This document shows positions 36,269-44,418 of a DNA stretch of 64,000 nucleotides, piece by piece; the stretch's first letter is position 1; each line of letters starts with the position of its first letter. The position numbers were made by a program, and so were the translations under genes. Under the pieces are notes generated by a model. The model was not told where the DNA came from. It was given only the letters and a program-made list of their open reading frames with translations, and ran no database searches. This DNA is from Burkholderiales bacterium (GTDB taxonomy: Bacteria > Pseudomonadota > Gammaproteobacteria > Burkholderiales > Casimicrobiaceae), in assembly GCA_025354165.1 (NCBI GenBank), contig JANXNI010000042.1, positions 1 to 64,000 of the forward strand, written 5' to 3'.

Positions 36269-36841
36269 TCCACTACCCAAGTTATTAATCGGCGTTCGTC
36301 GCCTACTCTGCACCCGCGCGTTTGCACCCGGCACTATCCGTCAAGGTGTGGATCGTGGTGCGTTGGGGCAACCTACGGTTAGGCGATGGCGGGCGTGACT
36401 TTGTTCATCGTGTTCTCATCGACTGCGGTTCATTTCGCGCCTGCAGCGTGCCACGAGGGGGCCGTAGCCCCATTCGTCGCCACCGTTCTCAAGTGCAGCT
36501 GCAACGAAGCAAGACCGCATGAAATGAACGCGTTGAACCAAAATGATTGTTGCTACGCGGTCACCTGCAGCTGAAGCTTCAATAGTGAATTAGTCAGAAT
36601 TCCTTACGATGCTGCATGACACCCATCAGAAAAACGACGCACTGCCGAGCAATTTGCATGTGGCGAATACGCCGTAAGCATTAATAATTGCCGCGCGTTA
36701 GCGGCTTTGCTGAGAAGTGAGAGCCTGAATTTGACTGTGTGCGATGCCGATCCTGTGCGGCTGACGCACAATACCGAAGTGACAGCGAACAACCCTAAAA
36801 TTCGCTAATAATTACGACGGTATGAAATCAAGGTGGAACTC
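36269..36841. other. Intergenic region before malic enzyme
   Basis: 573 bp with no convincing gene. A 62-codon plus-strand frame at 36386-36574 has a hydrophobic start and several Cys but no ribosome binding site. An AT-rich stretch at 36740-36830 probably contains the maeB promoter. Confidence 0.5.
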
Positions 36842-39133
36842 ATGGGCGACGGCACGAAAGTAGCACAAACTCTCAAAGAGGCGGCACTCGAATATCACCG
36901 CTATCCGCGTCCGGGCAAGCTTGAGATTGCCGCGACCAAGACCATGACCAACCAGCGTGATCTGGCGTTGGCATATTCACCGGGCGTCGCGTTCGCCTGC
37001 GAAGAGATCGTACGCGACCCGGCTGAGTCGTACAACATGACGGCGCGCGGCAATCTGGTCGGCGTGGTGACCAACGGCACGGCGGTGCTGGGCCTCGGCA
37101 ACATCGGACCGCTCGCGGCCAAGCCGGTGATGGAAGGCAAAGCTGTTCTATTCAAAAAATTCGCCGGTATCGATTGCTTTGATATCGAGATGAATGAGTC
37201 CGATCCGGACAAGTTGGTCGAACACATTGCAGCGCTGGAGCCCACGTTCGGCGGTATCAACCTTGAAGACATCAAGGCACCGGAATGCTTCTACGTGGAG
37301 AAGAAGCTGCGCGAGCGCATGAAGATTCCAGTTTTCCACGACGATCAGCACGGCACCGCGATCATCGTCGGCGCGGCTGTGACGAACGGCCTGCGCGTTG
37401 TCGGCAAAAAACCGGAAGACGTGAAGCTCGTGTGCTCAGGCGCGGGTGCGGCGGCGCTGGCATGCCTCGACATGCTCGTGGCTATCGGCATCAAGATTGA
37501 AAATATTTGGGTGTCCGACATCAAAGGCGTAGTCTGGCAGGGCCGCGTTGAGGAGATGGACGACAACAAGGCGCGCTACGCCAAGGTGACTGACCTGCGC
37601 ACTGTGGATCAACTGCTGGATGGCGCAGACGTGTTCCTGGGGCTTTCTGCGGCACGCGTTTTGAAGCCGGAATGGTTGGCCAAGATGGCGAAGAGCCCGC
37701 TGATTCTGGCGCTGGCTAATCCTGAGCCGGAAATCATGCCGGACATCGCGAAGGCCGCACGTCCCGATGCGATCATCGCCACGGGGCGCAGCGACTACCC
37801 GAATCAGGTGAACAACGTTCTCTGCTTCCCGTTCATCTTCCGTGGCGCGCTGGACGTCGGCGCGACGACGGTGAACGAGGCGATGAAAGTTGCTGCGGTG
37901 AAGGCTATTGCTGACCTCGCGATGGCAGAGCAAAACGATCAGGTCGCGGCGGCGTACGGCGACACCGGTTCGCTCTCGTTCGGGCCGGAGTATCTGATCC
38001 CGAAACCATTCGACCCGCGACTGATTGTTCGCATTGCGCCCGCGGTCGCCAAGGCTGCGATGGATTCCGGCGTGGCGACGCGTCCGATCAAGGATTTTGA
38101 AGCGTACAAGCACCAGCTCGCGCAGTTTGTCTATCATTCCGGCGCCGTGATGAAGCCGATCTTCGACGCGGCACGCAATTCTCCATGCCGCGTGGTGTTC
38201 GCGGAGGGCGAAGATGAGCGCGTGATGCGCGCCGTTCAAGTGGTGATTGATGAAGGCATCGCCAAGCCGATCCTCATTGCACGTCCTGCGGTGTTCGAAA
38301 AGCGGTTGGAGAAATTCGGACTGCGCATGAAACCCGGCGTCGACATTGAGCTCATCAATCCGGAGCAGGATCATCGCTTCCGTGCCTATTGGCAGGAATA
38401 TCACCAGTTGACGCAGCGCTCCGGTATCACCGCGCCGCTGGCCAAAATTGAGATGCGCCGTCGCCTGACGCTGATTGGCGCGATGATGGTTCGCAAGGGT
38501 GATGCTGACGCGATGATTTGCGGCACGTATGGGACACATGACATCCATCTGGAATACATTAATCAGGTGCTTGGCTTGCGTAATGGTGCGCATGAATATG
38601 CGGCGATGAACGGACTTATGTTGCCAGGACGTCTGCTGTTTTTGGTCGACACGCACGTCAATTACGATCCAACCGCCGAGCAATTGGCCGAGATCACCAT
38701 CATGGCTTCGGACGAGTTGCAGCGCTTCGGCATCACGCCGAAAGTGGCGCTGTTGTCGCACTCCAATTTCGGGACGGCCAATACGCCGTCGGCGCTGAAA
38801 ATGCGCGAGGCTTTGAAACTCATTCGTGCGCGCGCACCGCAGCTGGAGGTCGACGGCGAAATGCACGGCGATTCTGCGCTTGACGAAGATTCGCGCAAAG
38901 GTGTGGGCGATTCGCCGCTTACGGGTTCTGCCAATTTGCTGGTGTTCCCGAACATTGATGCCGCGAATATTTCATACAACCTGTTGAAGACGGCTGCCGG
39001 CAATAACGTTGCCGTGGGCCCAATTCTGCTGGGATGTGCGAAGCCGGTTCATATTCTGACGCCGAGCGCGACGGTGCGCCGCATTGTGAACATGACCGCG
39101 CTGGCCGTGGTGGACGCGAACAACGCACGCTAG
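36842..39133 (+). CDS. maeB: NADP-dependent malic enzyme with phosphotransacetylase-like C-terminus
   Basis: 763 residues from ATG 36842; GTG 36833 is the alternative. The N-terminal malic enzyme (about 15-410) has the motifs [28 protein letters not shown] and [16 protein letters not shown]. The C-terminal half (about 425-763) resembles phosphotransacetylase ([35 protein letters not shown]). It converts malate to pyruvate with NADPH; in long-form MaeB the PTA-like domain is catalytically silent and binds acetyl-CoA as an inhibitor. Strong AAGGTGGA precedes the start. It stands alone; a REP-like palindrome follows. Confidence 0.96.
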   Translation: MGDGTKVAQTLKEAALEYHRYPRPGKLEIAATKTMTNQRDLALAYSPGVAFACEEIVRDPAESYNMTARGNLVGVVTNGTAVLGLGNIGPLAAKPVMEGKAVLFKKFAGIDCFDIEMNESDPDKLVEHIAALEPTFGGINLEDIKAPECFYVEKKLRERMKIPVFHDDQHGTAIIVGAAVTNGLRVVGKKPEDVKLVCSGAGAAALACLDMLVAIGIKIENIWVSDIKGVVWQGRVEEMDDNKARYAKVTDLRTVDQLLDGADVFLGLSAARVLKPEWLAKMAKSPLILALANPEPEIMPDIAKAARPDAIIATGRSDYPNQVNNVLCFPFIFRGALDVGATTVNEAMKVAAVKAIADLAMAEQNDQVAAAYGDTGSLSFGPEYLIPKPFDPRLIVRIAPAVAKAAMDSGVATRPIKDFEAYKHQLAQFVYHSGAVMKPIFDAARNSPCRVVFAEGEDERVMRAVQVVIDEGIAKPILIARPAVFEKRLEKFGLRMKPGVDIELINPEQDHRFRAYWQEYHQLTQRSGITAPLAKIEMRRRLTLIGAMMVRKGDADAMICGTYGTHDIHLEYINQVLGLRNGAHEYAAMNGLMLPGRLLFLVDTHVNYDPTAEQLAEITIMASDELQRFGITPKVALLSHSNFGTANTPSALKMREALKLIRARAPQLEVDGEMHGDSALDEDSRKGVGDSPLTGSANLLVFPNIDAANISYNLLKTAAGNNVAVGPILLGCAKPVHILTPSATVRRIVNMTALAVVDANNAR

Positions 39134-39137
39134 ATTT

Positions 39138-39241
39138 TTGTAGGAGCAATGCAAGTCGCGAAAAACGATGGCCTCCGAGCCATAGTTTTTTTGGGCAAAG
39201 CTCGCCATGTCACCAATCGCGACGCATGTCGCTCCTACAAT
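39138..39241. repeat. REP-like inverted repeat between maeB and a methyltransferase
   Basis: TTGTAGGAGCAATGCAAGTC (start of arm 1) and its counterpart GACGCATGTCGCTCCTACAA pair at 18 of 24 positions over arms of 24 bp; about 55 bp separate them. The right arm ends 5 bp before the methyltransferase ATG, so it could influence its translation. Confidence 0.7.
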
Positions 39242-39246
39242 TGGGC

Positions 39247-39882
39247 ATGCACGATCAAAGCACTCCCTCCCAATGGATGACTCGCCACGCGGGTTTTGTG
39301 AAAGCGAAAACGTCGTTGCTTGACGTCGCATGCGGGCGCGGGCGACACGCGAAGTTCTTCGCATCACGCGGTGTTTTAGTCACTGCTGTTGATCGCGACG
39401 CGGCTGCGCTGACTTCCATTCGCGGTACTAACGGCGTGATCCTCGAGCAGCGCGATCTTGAAAATAATCCTTGGCCCTACGCGCCGGAATCATTTGATTG
39501 CATTCTCGTGTGCAACTACTTGTGGCGTCCGACGGCTGCGGCGTTGCTGGCGAGCCTGAAGCCGGGCGGCCTCCTGTTGTACGAGACATTCATGGTCGGC
39601 AACGAGCGCTTCGGTAGCCCGTCACGGCCTGATTTTTTGTTGCGCCCGAATGAGTTGCTGCAATGGGTCAATGGCTCGTTCAAGGCACTGGCGTTTGAGC
39701 AAAATCAGGAAATAGGCCCCGACGGCGCACCGGTCGCAATGAAGCAAAAAATTGCGGCGTTCAAATTCTTTCCGCAACCAGCGGTTCCCGTTGTGGTCGA
39801 GGACACGGCGGTCGACGCCGGAGTTGAAGTGGGTGACGTGGCCGACGAAAACGGCGGCAAAGATAGCGCTGCTGTCGGGTAG
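39247..39882 (+). CDS. Class I SAM-dependent methyltransferase, TehB-like
   Basis: 211 residues from ATG 39247 (MHDQSTPSQWMTRHAGFV), with an upstream frame extension to 39034 that is only a shadow of maeB. SAM motif: LLDVACGRGRHAKFFASRG near residues 24-42, then VTAVDRDAAAL and LLASLKPGGLLLYETFMVGN. The family resembles tellurite-resistance TehB and other small-molecule methyltransferases. The C-terminal 35 residues are low complexity. The substrate is unknown. Confidence 0.82.
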   Translation: MHDQSTPSQWMTRHAGFVKAKTSLLDVACGRGRHAKFFASRGVLVTAVDRDAAALTSIRGTNGVILEQRDLENNPWPYAPESFDCILVCNYLWRPTAAALLASLKPGGLLLYETFMVGNERFGSPSRPDFLLRPNELLQWVNGSFKALAFEQNQEIGPDGAPVAMKQKIAAFKFFPQPAVPVVVEDTAVDAGVEVGDVADENGGKDSAAVG

Positions 39883-39939
39883 TCTGGTCGTCGGATAGGA
39901 CGCGTATTTGCATAACGACCCGGCCGTCTCGTGTAGTCG

Positions 39940-40857
39940 TCATGCAGACCGCAGAGAAGCGCCATCCACGCGAACCCTGCCCGCGCGTATAGCTTCGGCA
40001 ACGAGCCAATCGGCGTAAGCCTCATCACTCATCCGGAAAAACTGCGCGTTGTAATCGCGATGCACACCGATGCGGGCGACGTAAGCGGGCACATCCGCAA
40101 GCGCCATTTCGCCGCGCCACATCATCGAATAGATAAACATGCCTTTCACTACGCTCTTCGCGATTTTCATATCGTCCGCGGCGAAGGCTTCGAGCTTGGC
40201 GCTGGCCCGTGATAGCGCACCTGCGTAGTCCGTAAACATCGGGCCGTGTCCAGGGATCACGAGCGCCACATCCAGCTCGGCGAGACGATTGAATGTGGCA
40301 CGTTGTGCGGCTAGCGGTTTCGGGTCAATCGCTTGCGGCGGCACAAAACCGTAGCCGCTTTCCCACAGCGCATCGGCCGAAATGAGGACGCGCAACTTCG
40401 GCGAATGAAATACCAACGAACCCATGTCGTGCCCGGGCGTGGCAATCGCGTGCCACGACTCACCGCCGAGCTGCATCTGTTGCCCCGGCTCAATCACGTC
40501 ATCCCAAGCAAAACGTTCGCATTCCTGATCAGCGTAGGAGAGCATTTGCTCCGGCGCGTCCCAGTTCACGAGTGCGGGTTGCTCGTCAACAGGCACCGCG
40601 ATGGAGCAACCTGGATGCGCGCGCTGCAAGTCCGCGTTGCCGCCGATATGGTCGCTGTGAATGTGCGTGTTAATGATCCGATCAAGCGAAGAGTTGCCCC
40701 ATTTTTCGAGTACAGCGTTGACTTGGGCGAATGTCACATCATTGAATTTTCCGTAGCCAGAATCAACGAGCGTCGCGCCCTCACGGTCACGAAACATGAC
40801 GTGATTAGCGGATAGCCAATCGCGTTCAATAAACGAAATATTCGGCGGCAACGTCAC
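39940..40857 (-). CDS. Metallo-beta-lactamase fold hydrolase
   Basis: 305 residues. The zinc-binding signature THIHSDHIGGNADL is near residue 61-74; a second His in ATPGHDMGSLVF, Asp in VLISADALWE and His in VIPGHGPMF complete the metal site. This resembles the glyoxalase II/quinolone-hydrolase branch of the MBL fold; the actual substrate is unknown. It overlaps the end of the threonine dehydratase gene upstream by 4 bp (ATGA), so the two are cotranscribed. Confidence 0.9.
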   Translation of the reverse strand: MTLPPNISFIERDWLSANHVMFRDREGATLVDSGYGKFNDVTFAQVNAVLEKWGNSSLDRIINTHIHSDHIGGNADLQRAHPGCSIAVPVDEQPALVNWDAPEQMLSYADQECERFAWDDVIEPGQQMQLGGESWHAIATPGHDMGSLVFHSPKLRVLISADALWESGYGFVPPQAIDPKPLAAQRATFNRLAELDVALVIPGHGPMFTDYAGALSRASAKLEAFAADDMKIAKSVVKGMFIYSMMWRGEMALADVPAYVARIGVHRDYNAQFFRMSDEAYADWLVAEAIRAGRVRVDGASLRSA

Positions 40858-42095
40858 TCCGCGACACCCAACAAATGCGGCGCAAATCCATGCTCCTCAA
40901 GCTCTGCGAGTAGCTGCGTCACATGTGGACGATCACGCGTTTCCAGTGTCAATTCCACTTCCGTTGACTTTACGCTGAACACCCCGAATAGTCGCTGATG
41001 CTCCACGTCGACGACGTTTGCTCCAACGTCGGCCACCACTTTCGTCAACTTCGCCAGCGCACCGGCAACATCTGGCAGCTTGACACGGACGCGGATCAGG
41101 CGCCCCTCGCGCACAAGATTGCGCATAAGGATGCTCGCCAGGATTCGTGAATCAATATTGCCGCCGCAAAGCACCACGCCGACTTTCTTGCCGACGAAGC
41201 GGTCTTTGTATTGCAACAGCGCTGCGATGCCGGTCGCTCCTGCACCTTCGGTCACCGTCTTCTCGATCTCGATCAATAGCGCAATCGCTTCTTCAATCGT
41301 TGATTCGTCAACCAGCAGCATGTCCTTCACAAGCGCACGAATGATAGTCAGCGGCAGCTCTCCAATATCGCGCACCGCGAGGCCTTCAGCGATGGTTTCT
41401 GAGCCCACGCTGACCGGCTCGCCGCGCAGTCGTTGTGCCATCGCCGAAAAGGTCTTCGACTCGACGCCATAGATTTCGATGTCCGGCTTCACCGCGCGCG
41501 CTGCCACCGTGCATCCCGCGAGCAAACCACCGCCACCGACCGGAATCACCAGCGTGTCCAGCTGCGGCGCGGCCTCCAGCATTTCCAGCGCCAGCGTGCC
41601 TTGTCCGGCAACGATGAAGGGATCATCAAACGGATGCACGAACGTGTACTGGTGCTTCACGGCAAGTTCATGCGCATGGGTCGACGCTTCGGCCAATGTA
41701 TTGCCAATCAGCACGACTGTCGCGCCGTGGCCCTCGGTGTTTCGAACCTTTACAAATGGCGTGTAAGCCGGCATCACAATCGTAGCCGGAATGCCGAGTC
41801 TGCCCGCGTGATACGCGACACCCTGCGCATGATTTCCAGCACTCATCGCGATCACGCCGCGTGACTTTTCTTCAGTCGTGAGGGAGAGCAATTTGTTCAA
41901 CGCACCCCGCTCTTTAAAGCTCGCGGTGAACTGTAAATTCTCGAACTTGAGCCACACGTCGCAATTGAAAATTCGCGACAAGGTCTTCGAATGCAGGCAG
42001 GGCGTGTTCGCAACCGCACCCGCGATTTTGTCGCGGGCGGATTGCACGTCGGCGAGGGTGACGGGTAGGTCGTGCAGAGCGATTTGGGTAGTCAT
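40854..42095 (-). CDS. Threonine ammonia-lyase with C-terminal ACT domain
   Basis: 413 residues. PLP-enzyme signatures: LQFTASFKERGALNKLL (Schiff-base Lys near residue 61), MSAGNHAQGVAYHA, VIPVGGGGLLAG (phosphate-binding) and GAGATGIAAL. The C-terminal 90 residues (RLIRVRVKLPDVAGALAKLTKVV) are an ACT domain that would bind a regulator such as isoleucine or valine. This size fits biodegradative/TdcB-type or short IlvA with one ACT domain. It is the first gene of a two-gene operon with the MBL hydrolase. Confidence 0.92.
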   Translation of the reverse strand: MTTQIALHDLPVTLADVQSARDKIAGAVANTPCLHSKTLSRIFNCDVWLKFENLQFTASFKERGALNKLLSLTTEEKSRGVIAMSAGNHAQGVAYHAGRLGIPATIVMPAYTPFVKVRNTEGHGATVVLIGNTLAEASTHAHELAVKHQYTFVHPFDDPFIVAGQGTLALEMLEAAPQLDTLVIPVGGGGLLAGCTVAARAVKPDIEIYGVESKTFSAMAQRLRGEPVSVGSETIAEGLAVRDIGELPLTIIRALVKDMLLVDESTIEEAIALLIEIEKTVTEGAGATGIAALLQYKDRFVGKKVGVVLCGGNIDSRILASILMRNLVREGRLIRVRVKLPDVAGALAKLTKVVADVGANVVDVEHQRLFGVFSVKSTEVELTLETRDRPHVTQLLAELEEHGFAPHLLGVAE

Positions 42096-42283
42096 GCGCT
42101 TGATTGTAAGAGGGGCGAAATCGCCGGCGCATGATTGTTCATGTCATTGGCATTCCGGCACGAAAATCGGCAAAGTTCTGTTGGGCCTGTTGTCGTTTAA
42201 GACGCATCACTGACGCACATCAATGTCTGTACCGCTCGAATGTGAAACGCTTGCGTTCGTTGCCAAGTACCGGGAGACGGATC

Positions 42284-42871
42284 ATGCCTCACTTATGTCT
42301 ACGCATCATTCGTGAGGAGCATGCCGCGTTGGCCGCGATGTTGCGCTCGCTGACGCTTATGGTTGAGCGCGGCCCGAAGCGAGATACCCACACTTTTTTC
42401 AGCGTGCTGCGTGCGATGCTTTTCTATGTGGATGAGTTTCCGGAGCGATTGCATCACCCGAAAGAAACTGAATTGCTGTTTCCCAAGGTCAGGCATCATG
42501 CTCCGGAGATCAGCGCTGAGCTAGATCGTCTGGATCGCGATCACGCCAAAGGCGAGGCTGGCATTCGCGAGTTGCAGCACCTGCTATTGGCCTGGGAGTT
42601 CATGGGGGAAATGCGTCGCGGCGCGTTCGAAGGCGCGTGCCTGCGCTACGTGAATTTCTACCTCGATCACATGCGACTGGAGGAGGCGCTTATCCTGCCT
42701 GCGGCCGAGCGCTGCCTGAGCGCGGAGGAGTGGAGTGAGCTTGACAATGCGTTCGCCAGTAACCGCGATCCGCTGACACGGCAGTTTGCGCCAGATCCCG
42801 CCTATGAGCGCTTGTTTGCAACCATACTGCTAAAAGCGCCGGCTCCGATTGGGGTGGGTGAAGACGTTTAA
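42284..42871 (+). CDS. Hemerythrin-like domain protein
   Basis: 195 residues from ATG 42284, seven bases after GGGAG, which fixes the start; the frame to 42131 is not needed. The His/Glu ligands of a hemerythrin-like four-helix bundle are visible: IREEHAALAAMLRSL, FPERLHHPKETELLFPKV, DHAKGEAGIREL and FYLDHMRLEEALILP. Proteins of this class bind a di-iron centre and sense or carry oxygen, or act in iron-sulfur repair and nitric oxide stress. It is not a full YtfE, as the N-terminal ScdA part is missing. A 116-bp repeat follows 9 bp after the stop. Confidence 0.88.
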   Translation: MPHLCLRIIREEHAALAAMLRSLTLMVERGPKRDTHTFFSVLRAMLFYVDEFPERLHHPKETELLFPKVRHHAPEISAELDRLDRDHAKGEAGIRELQHLLLAWEFMGEMRRGAFEGACLRYVNFYLDHMRLEEALILPAAERCLSAEEWSELDNAFASNRDPLTRQFAPDPAYERLFATILLKAPAPIGVGEDV

Positions 42872-42880
42872 ATCCACATA

Positions 42881-42996
42881 CAGCTTTATGACAAAAAGAC
42901 GGCTGCATATGGGCGTAGAGCTTAAAATGCAAATTGTTGACTTTGTCGTTTTATGAGCTGTATCCCATATAAAGTCGTCATTTTATGAAAAAGCTA
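42881..42996 (-). repeat. 116-bp dispersed intergenic repeat, copy 5
   Basis: Read on the minus strand: TAGCTTTTTCATAAAATGAC at the start, AGTCAAC at positions 55-61, GCCC at 83-86 and AAGCTG at the end. It lies between convergent genes, 9 bp past the hemerythrin gene's stop and 24 bp before that of the DUF3999 gene. Its alignment with copy 3 is especially close in the middle. Confidence 0.85.
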
Positions 42997-43005
42997 TTAG
43001 CTGAA

Positions 43006-43022
43006 TTTTTAGAGGTGCCCTT
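43006..43022. repeat. Short match to the end of the 145-bp inverted repeat element
   Basis: TTTTTAGAGGTGCCCTT repeats, with small changes, the terminus of the element at 58137-58281 (CTTTAGAGGTGCCCTCC). It touches the stop codon of the DUF3999 gene at 43021. At this length it could be a remnant or chance. Confidence 0.4.
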
Positions 43023-44418
43023 AACGTTTTGATGGTCGCAGCAAATTCACCGCAAGCCCGCAAAGCACGATGACAGCCAAGCCCAAAACGCCCCATAGCA
43101 AGAATGATTTTTGTGTTGCCACGCCGAATATTTCGGCAGCGGCACTGGGCTTCGCGGGCGGTTGATTGACGCTGACCGTGGCCGTCAATAGGGGCAGCGA
43201 GAACTCGCCGCCGCTTTGATAGTTGGGCATGAGCGTGGTCACGGGCACAGCGGTGGATTGCGCGCCTGCGTTGCCGGTGGCGATCGTGAATGGGCCATCG
43301 CCGGTGGCGATGAAAAGCACGTTGAGCGGCGCGTATTCCAGTGCTAGCGTGATCGGCACGCCGGTCAGGCTGTAGCCGCGCAATGCCTCGACGCGAACGA
43401 GAGGCTCCAACGGCGACAACATCGGCACTGACGGGTTGATGCTTTGTGCGGTGTTGTTTGAGGCAAGTCGATAGACGACCGTATTTGCCACCGTTCGCCA
43501 CGGATCGCCACTGCGTGAGCGCGTGAGCATGCGGACGGGCATGAGCGCGTTCTCCGTGCTCGTTTGCAGGCGTATTGCGTTGGCGCGCAAGCCCGGTTTG
43601 ATTGTCCAGTCGGCGTAGCCTTCCGCCGCGCTTTGTGGCGCACCGAGTTCGATGACGACCGCTTCGGCGCGGTTGGTATTGAGCACACCGACAGTGCGCA
43701 ATGCCGTGACGGCAAGGCTTGGCGTGTCGGACCAGGTCAGTCGCAAATACTGCCCTTCAAGCCGTTGACCCGAAGGCAAATCGACGCGACGATTGCTTGG
43801 CCCGTCGCTGCCGAAATCAAACACCGGTGATTGCGACGCGAGGGTTCGCCAGCTCTTCAGATCGGTGCTTGCCTCAAGCGTTACCTTCACGATCAGCGAG
43901 GGTGGCAACCTGCCTTCCAGCTCGACGGCGCGTAGTTCGCTTTTGAGATTGCGTGTGTCGAACAGCAGGCCGCGCACGGTGGTGGCTTCGCGCTTCTGAT
44001 CCTTTCCGATGGTGGCCGCGCCGACTTCTATCACCCGTCGATTTGGGCCGTCGATGATGCGCAACGCGGGCGCAGCGGTGGCAGTTCCCGCGCCGATGGC
44101 GGCCGCGTAAATCGGCAGCGCCGCGAAGCGTTCGCCTGCCACGTCCTGCGTGTTCGGCGCTTGCTGTGAGGTGTCAATCACTGCGTGTGGCAGCGACAAC
44201 CCCGCCGCGTTGAATACGCGCAGATCACCACCATTGACGCCGCGCAAAGCGTTGATTGACGGGCCGGGCAGCGCAGCGCGCGCAATCGCAGTGCCGCCGG
44301 GGACAACGACCGTCGCTCGCGTCGTGAACTCTTCGACCGTTTGTGCGTTGACCTCAAGCACCATCAGAAATGCCGCGAGCAGGATTGCGCTGAGGCGCGT
44401 CAGGCTGTGCGCAGTCAT
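43021..44418 (-). CDS. DUF3999 family membrane-anchored protein
   Basis: 465 residues. Signal peptide (MTAHSLTRLSAILLAAFLMV), a long periplasmic part with two beta-rich domains (e.g. VKVTLEASTDLKSWRTLASQSPVFDF near residue 180, resembling the DUF3999 repeat) and one C-terminal transmembrane helix (LLWGVLGLAVIVLCGLAVNLL). The function is unknown. The gene starts with 4 bp overlapping the DUF2339 gene stop, and DUF3999 and DUF2339 genes co-occur widely, which suggests a joint complex in the inner membrane. Confidence 0.88.
   Translation of the reverse strand: MTAHSLTRLSAILLAAFLMVLEVNAQTVEEFTTRATVVVPGGTAIARAALPGPSINALRGVNGGDLRVFNAAGLSLPHAVIDTSQQAPNTQDVAGERFAALPIYAAAIGAGTATAAPALRIIDGPNRRVIEVGAATIGKDQKREATTVRGLLFDTRNLKSELRAVELEGRLPPSLIVKVTLEASTDLKSWRTLASQSPVFDFGSDGPSNRRVDLPSGQRLEGQYLRLTWSDTPSLAVTALRTVGVLNTNRAEAVVIELGAPQSAAEGYADWTIKPGLRANAIRLQTSTENALMPVRMLTRSRSGDPWRTVANTVVYRLASNNTAQSINPSVPMLSPLEPLVRVEALRGYSLTGVPITLALEYAPLNVLFIATGDGPFTIATGNAGAQSTAVPVTTLMPNYQSGGEFSLPLLTATVSVNQPPAKPSAAAEIFGVATQKSFLLWGVLGLAVIVLCGLAVNLLRPSKR

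Noticed and set aside
36386-36574. 62-codon plus-strand frame with several cysteines
   Set aside because: No ribosome binding site, no homolog known to me and no neighbour that supports it.
37436-38866. A 476-codon minus-strand frame inside maeB
   Set aside because: It lies fully within the well-supported maeB gene, has no family signature and is a shadow of GC-rich codons.
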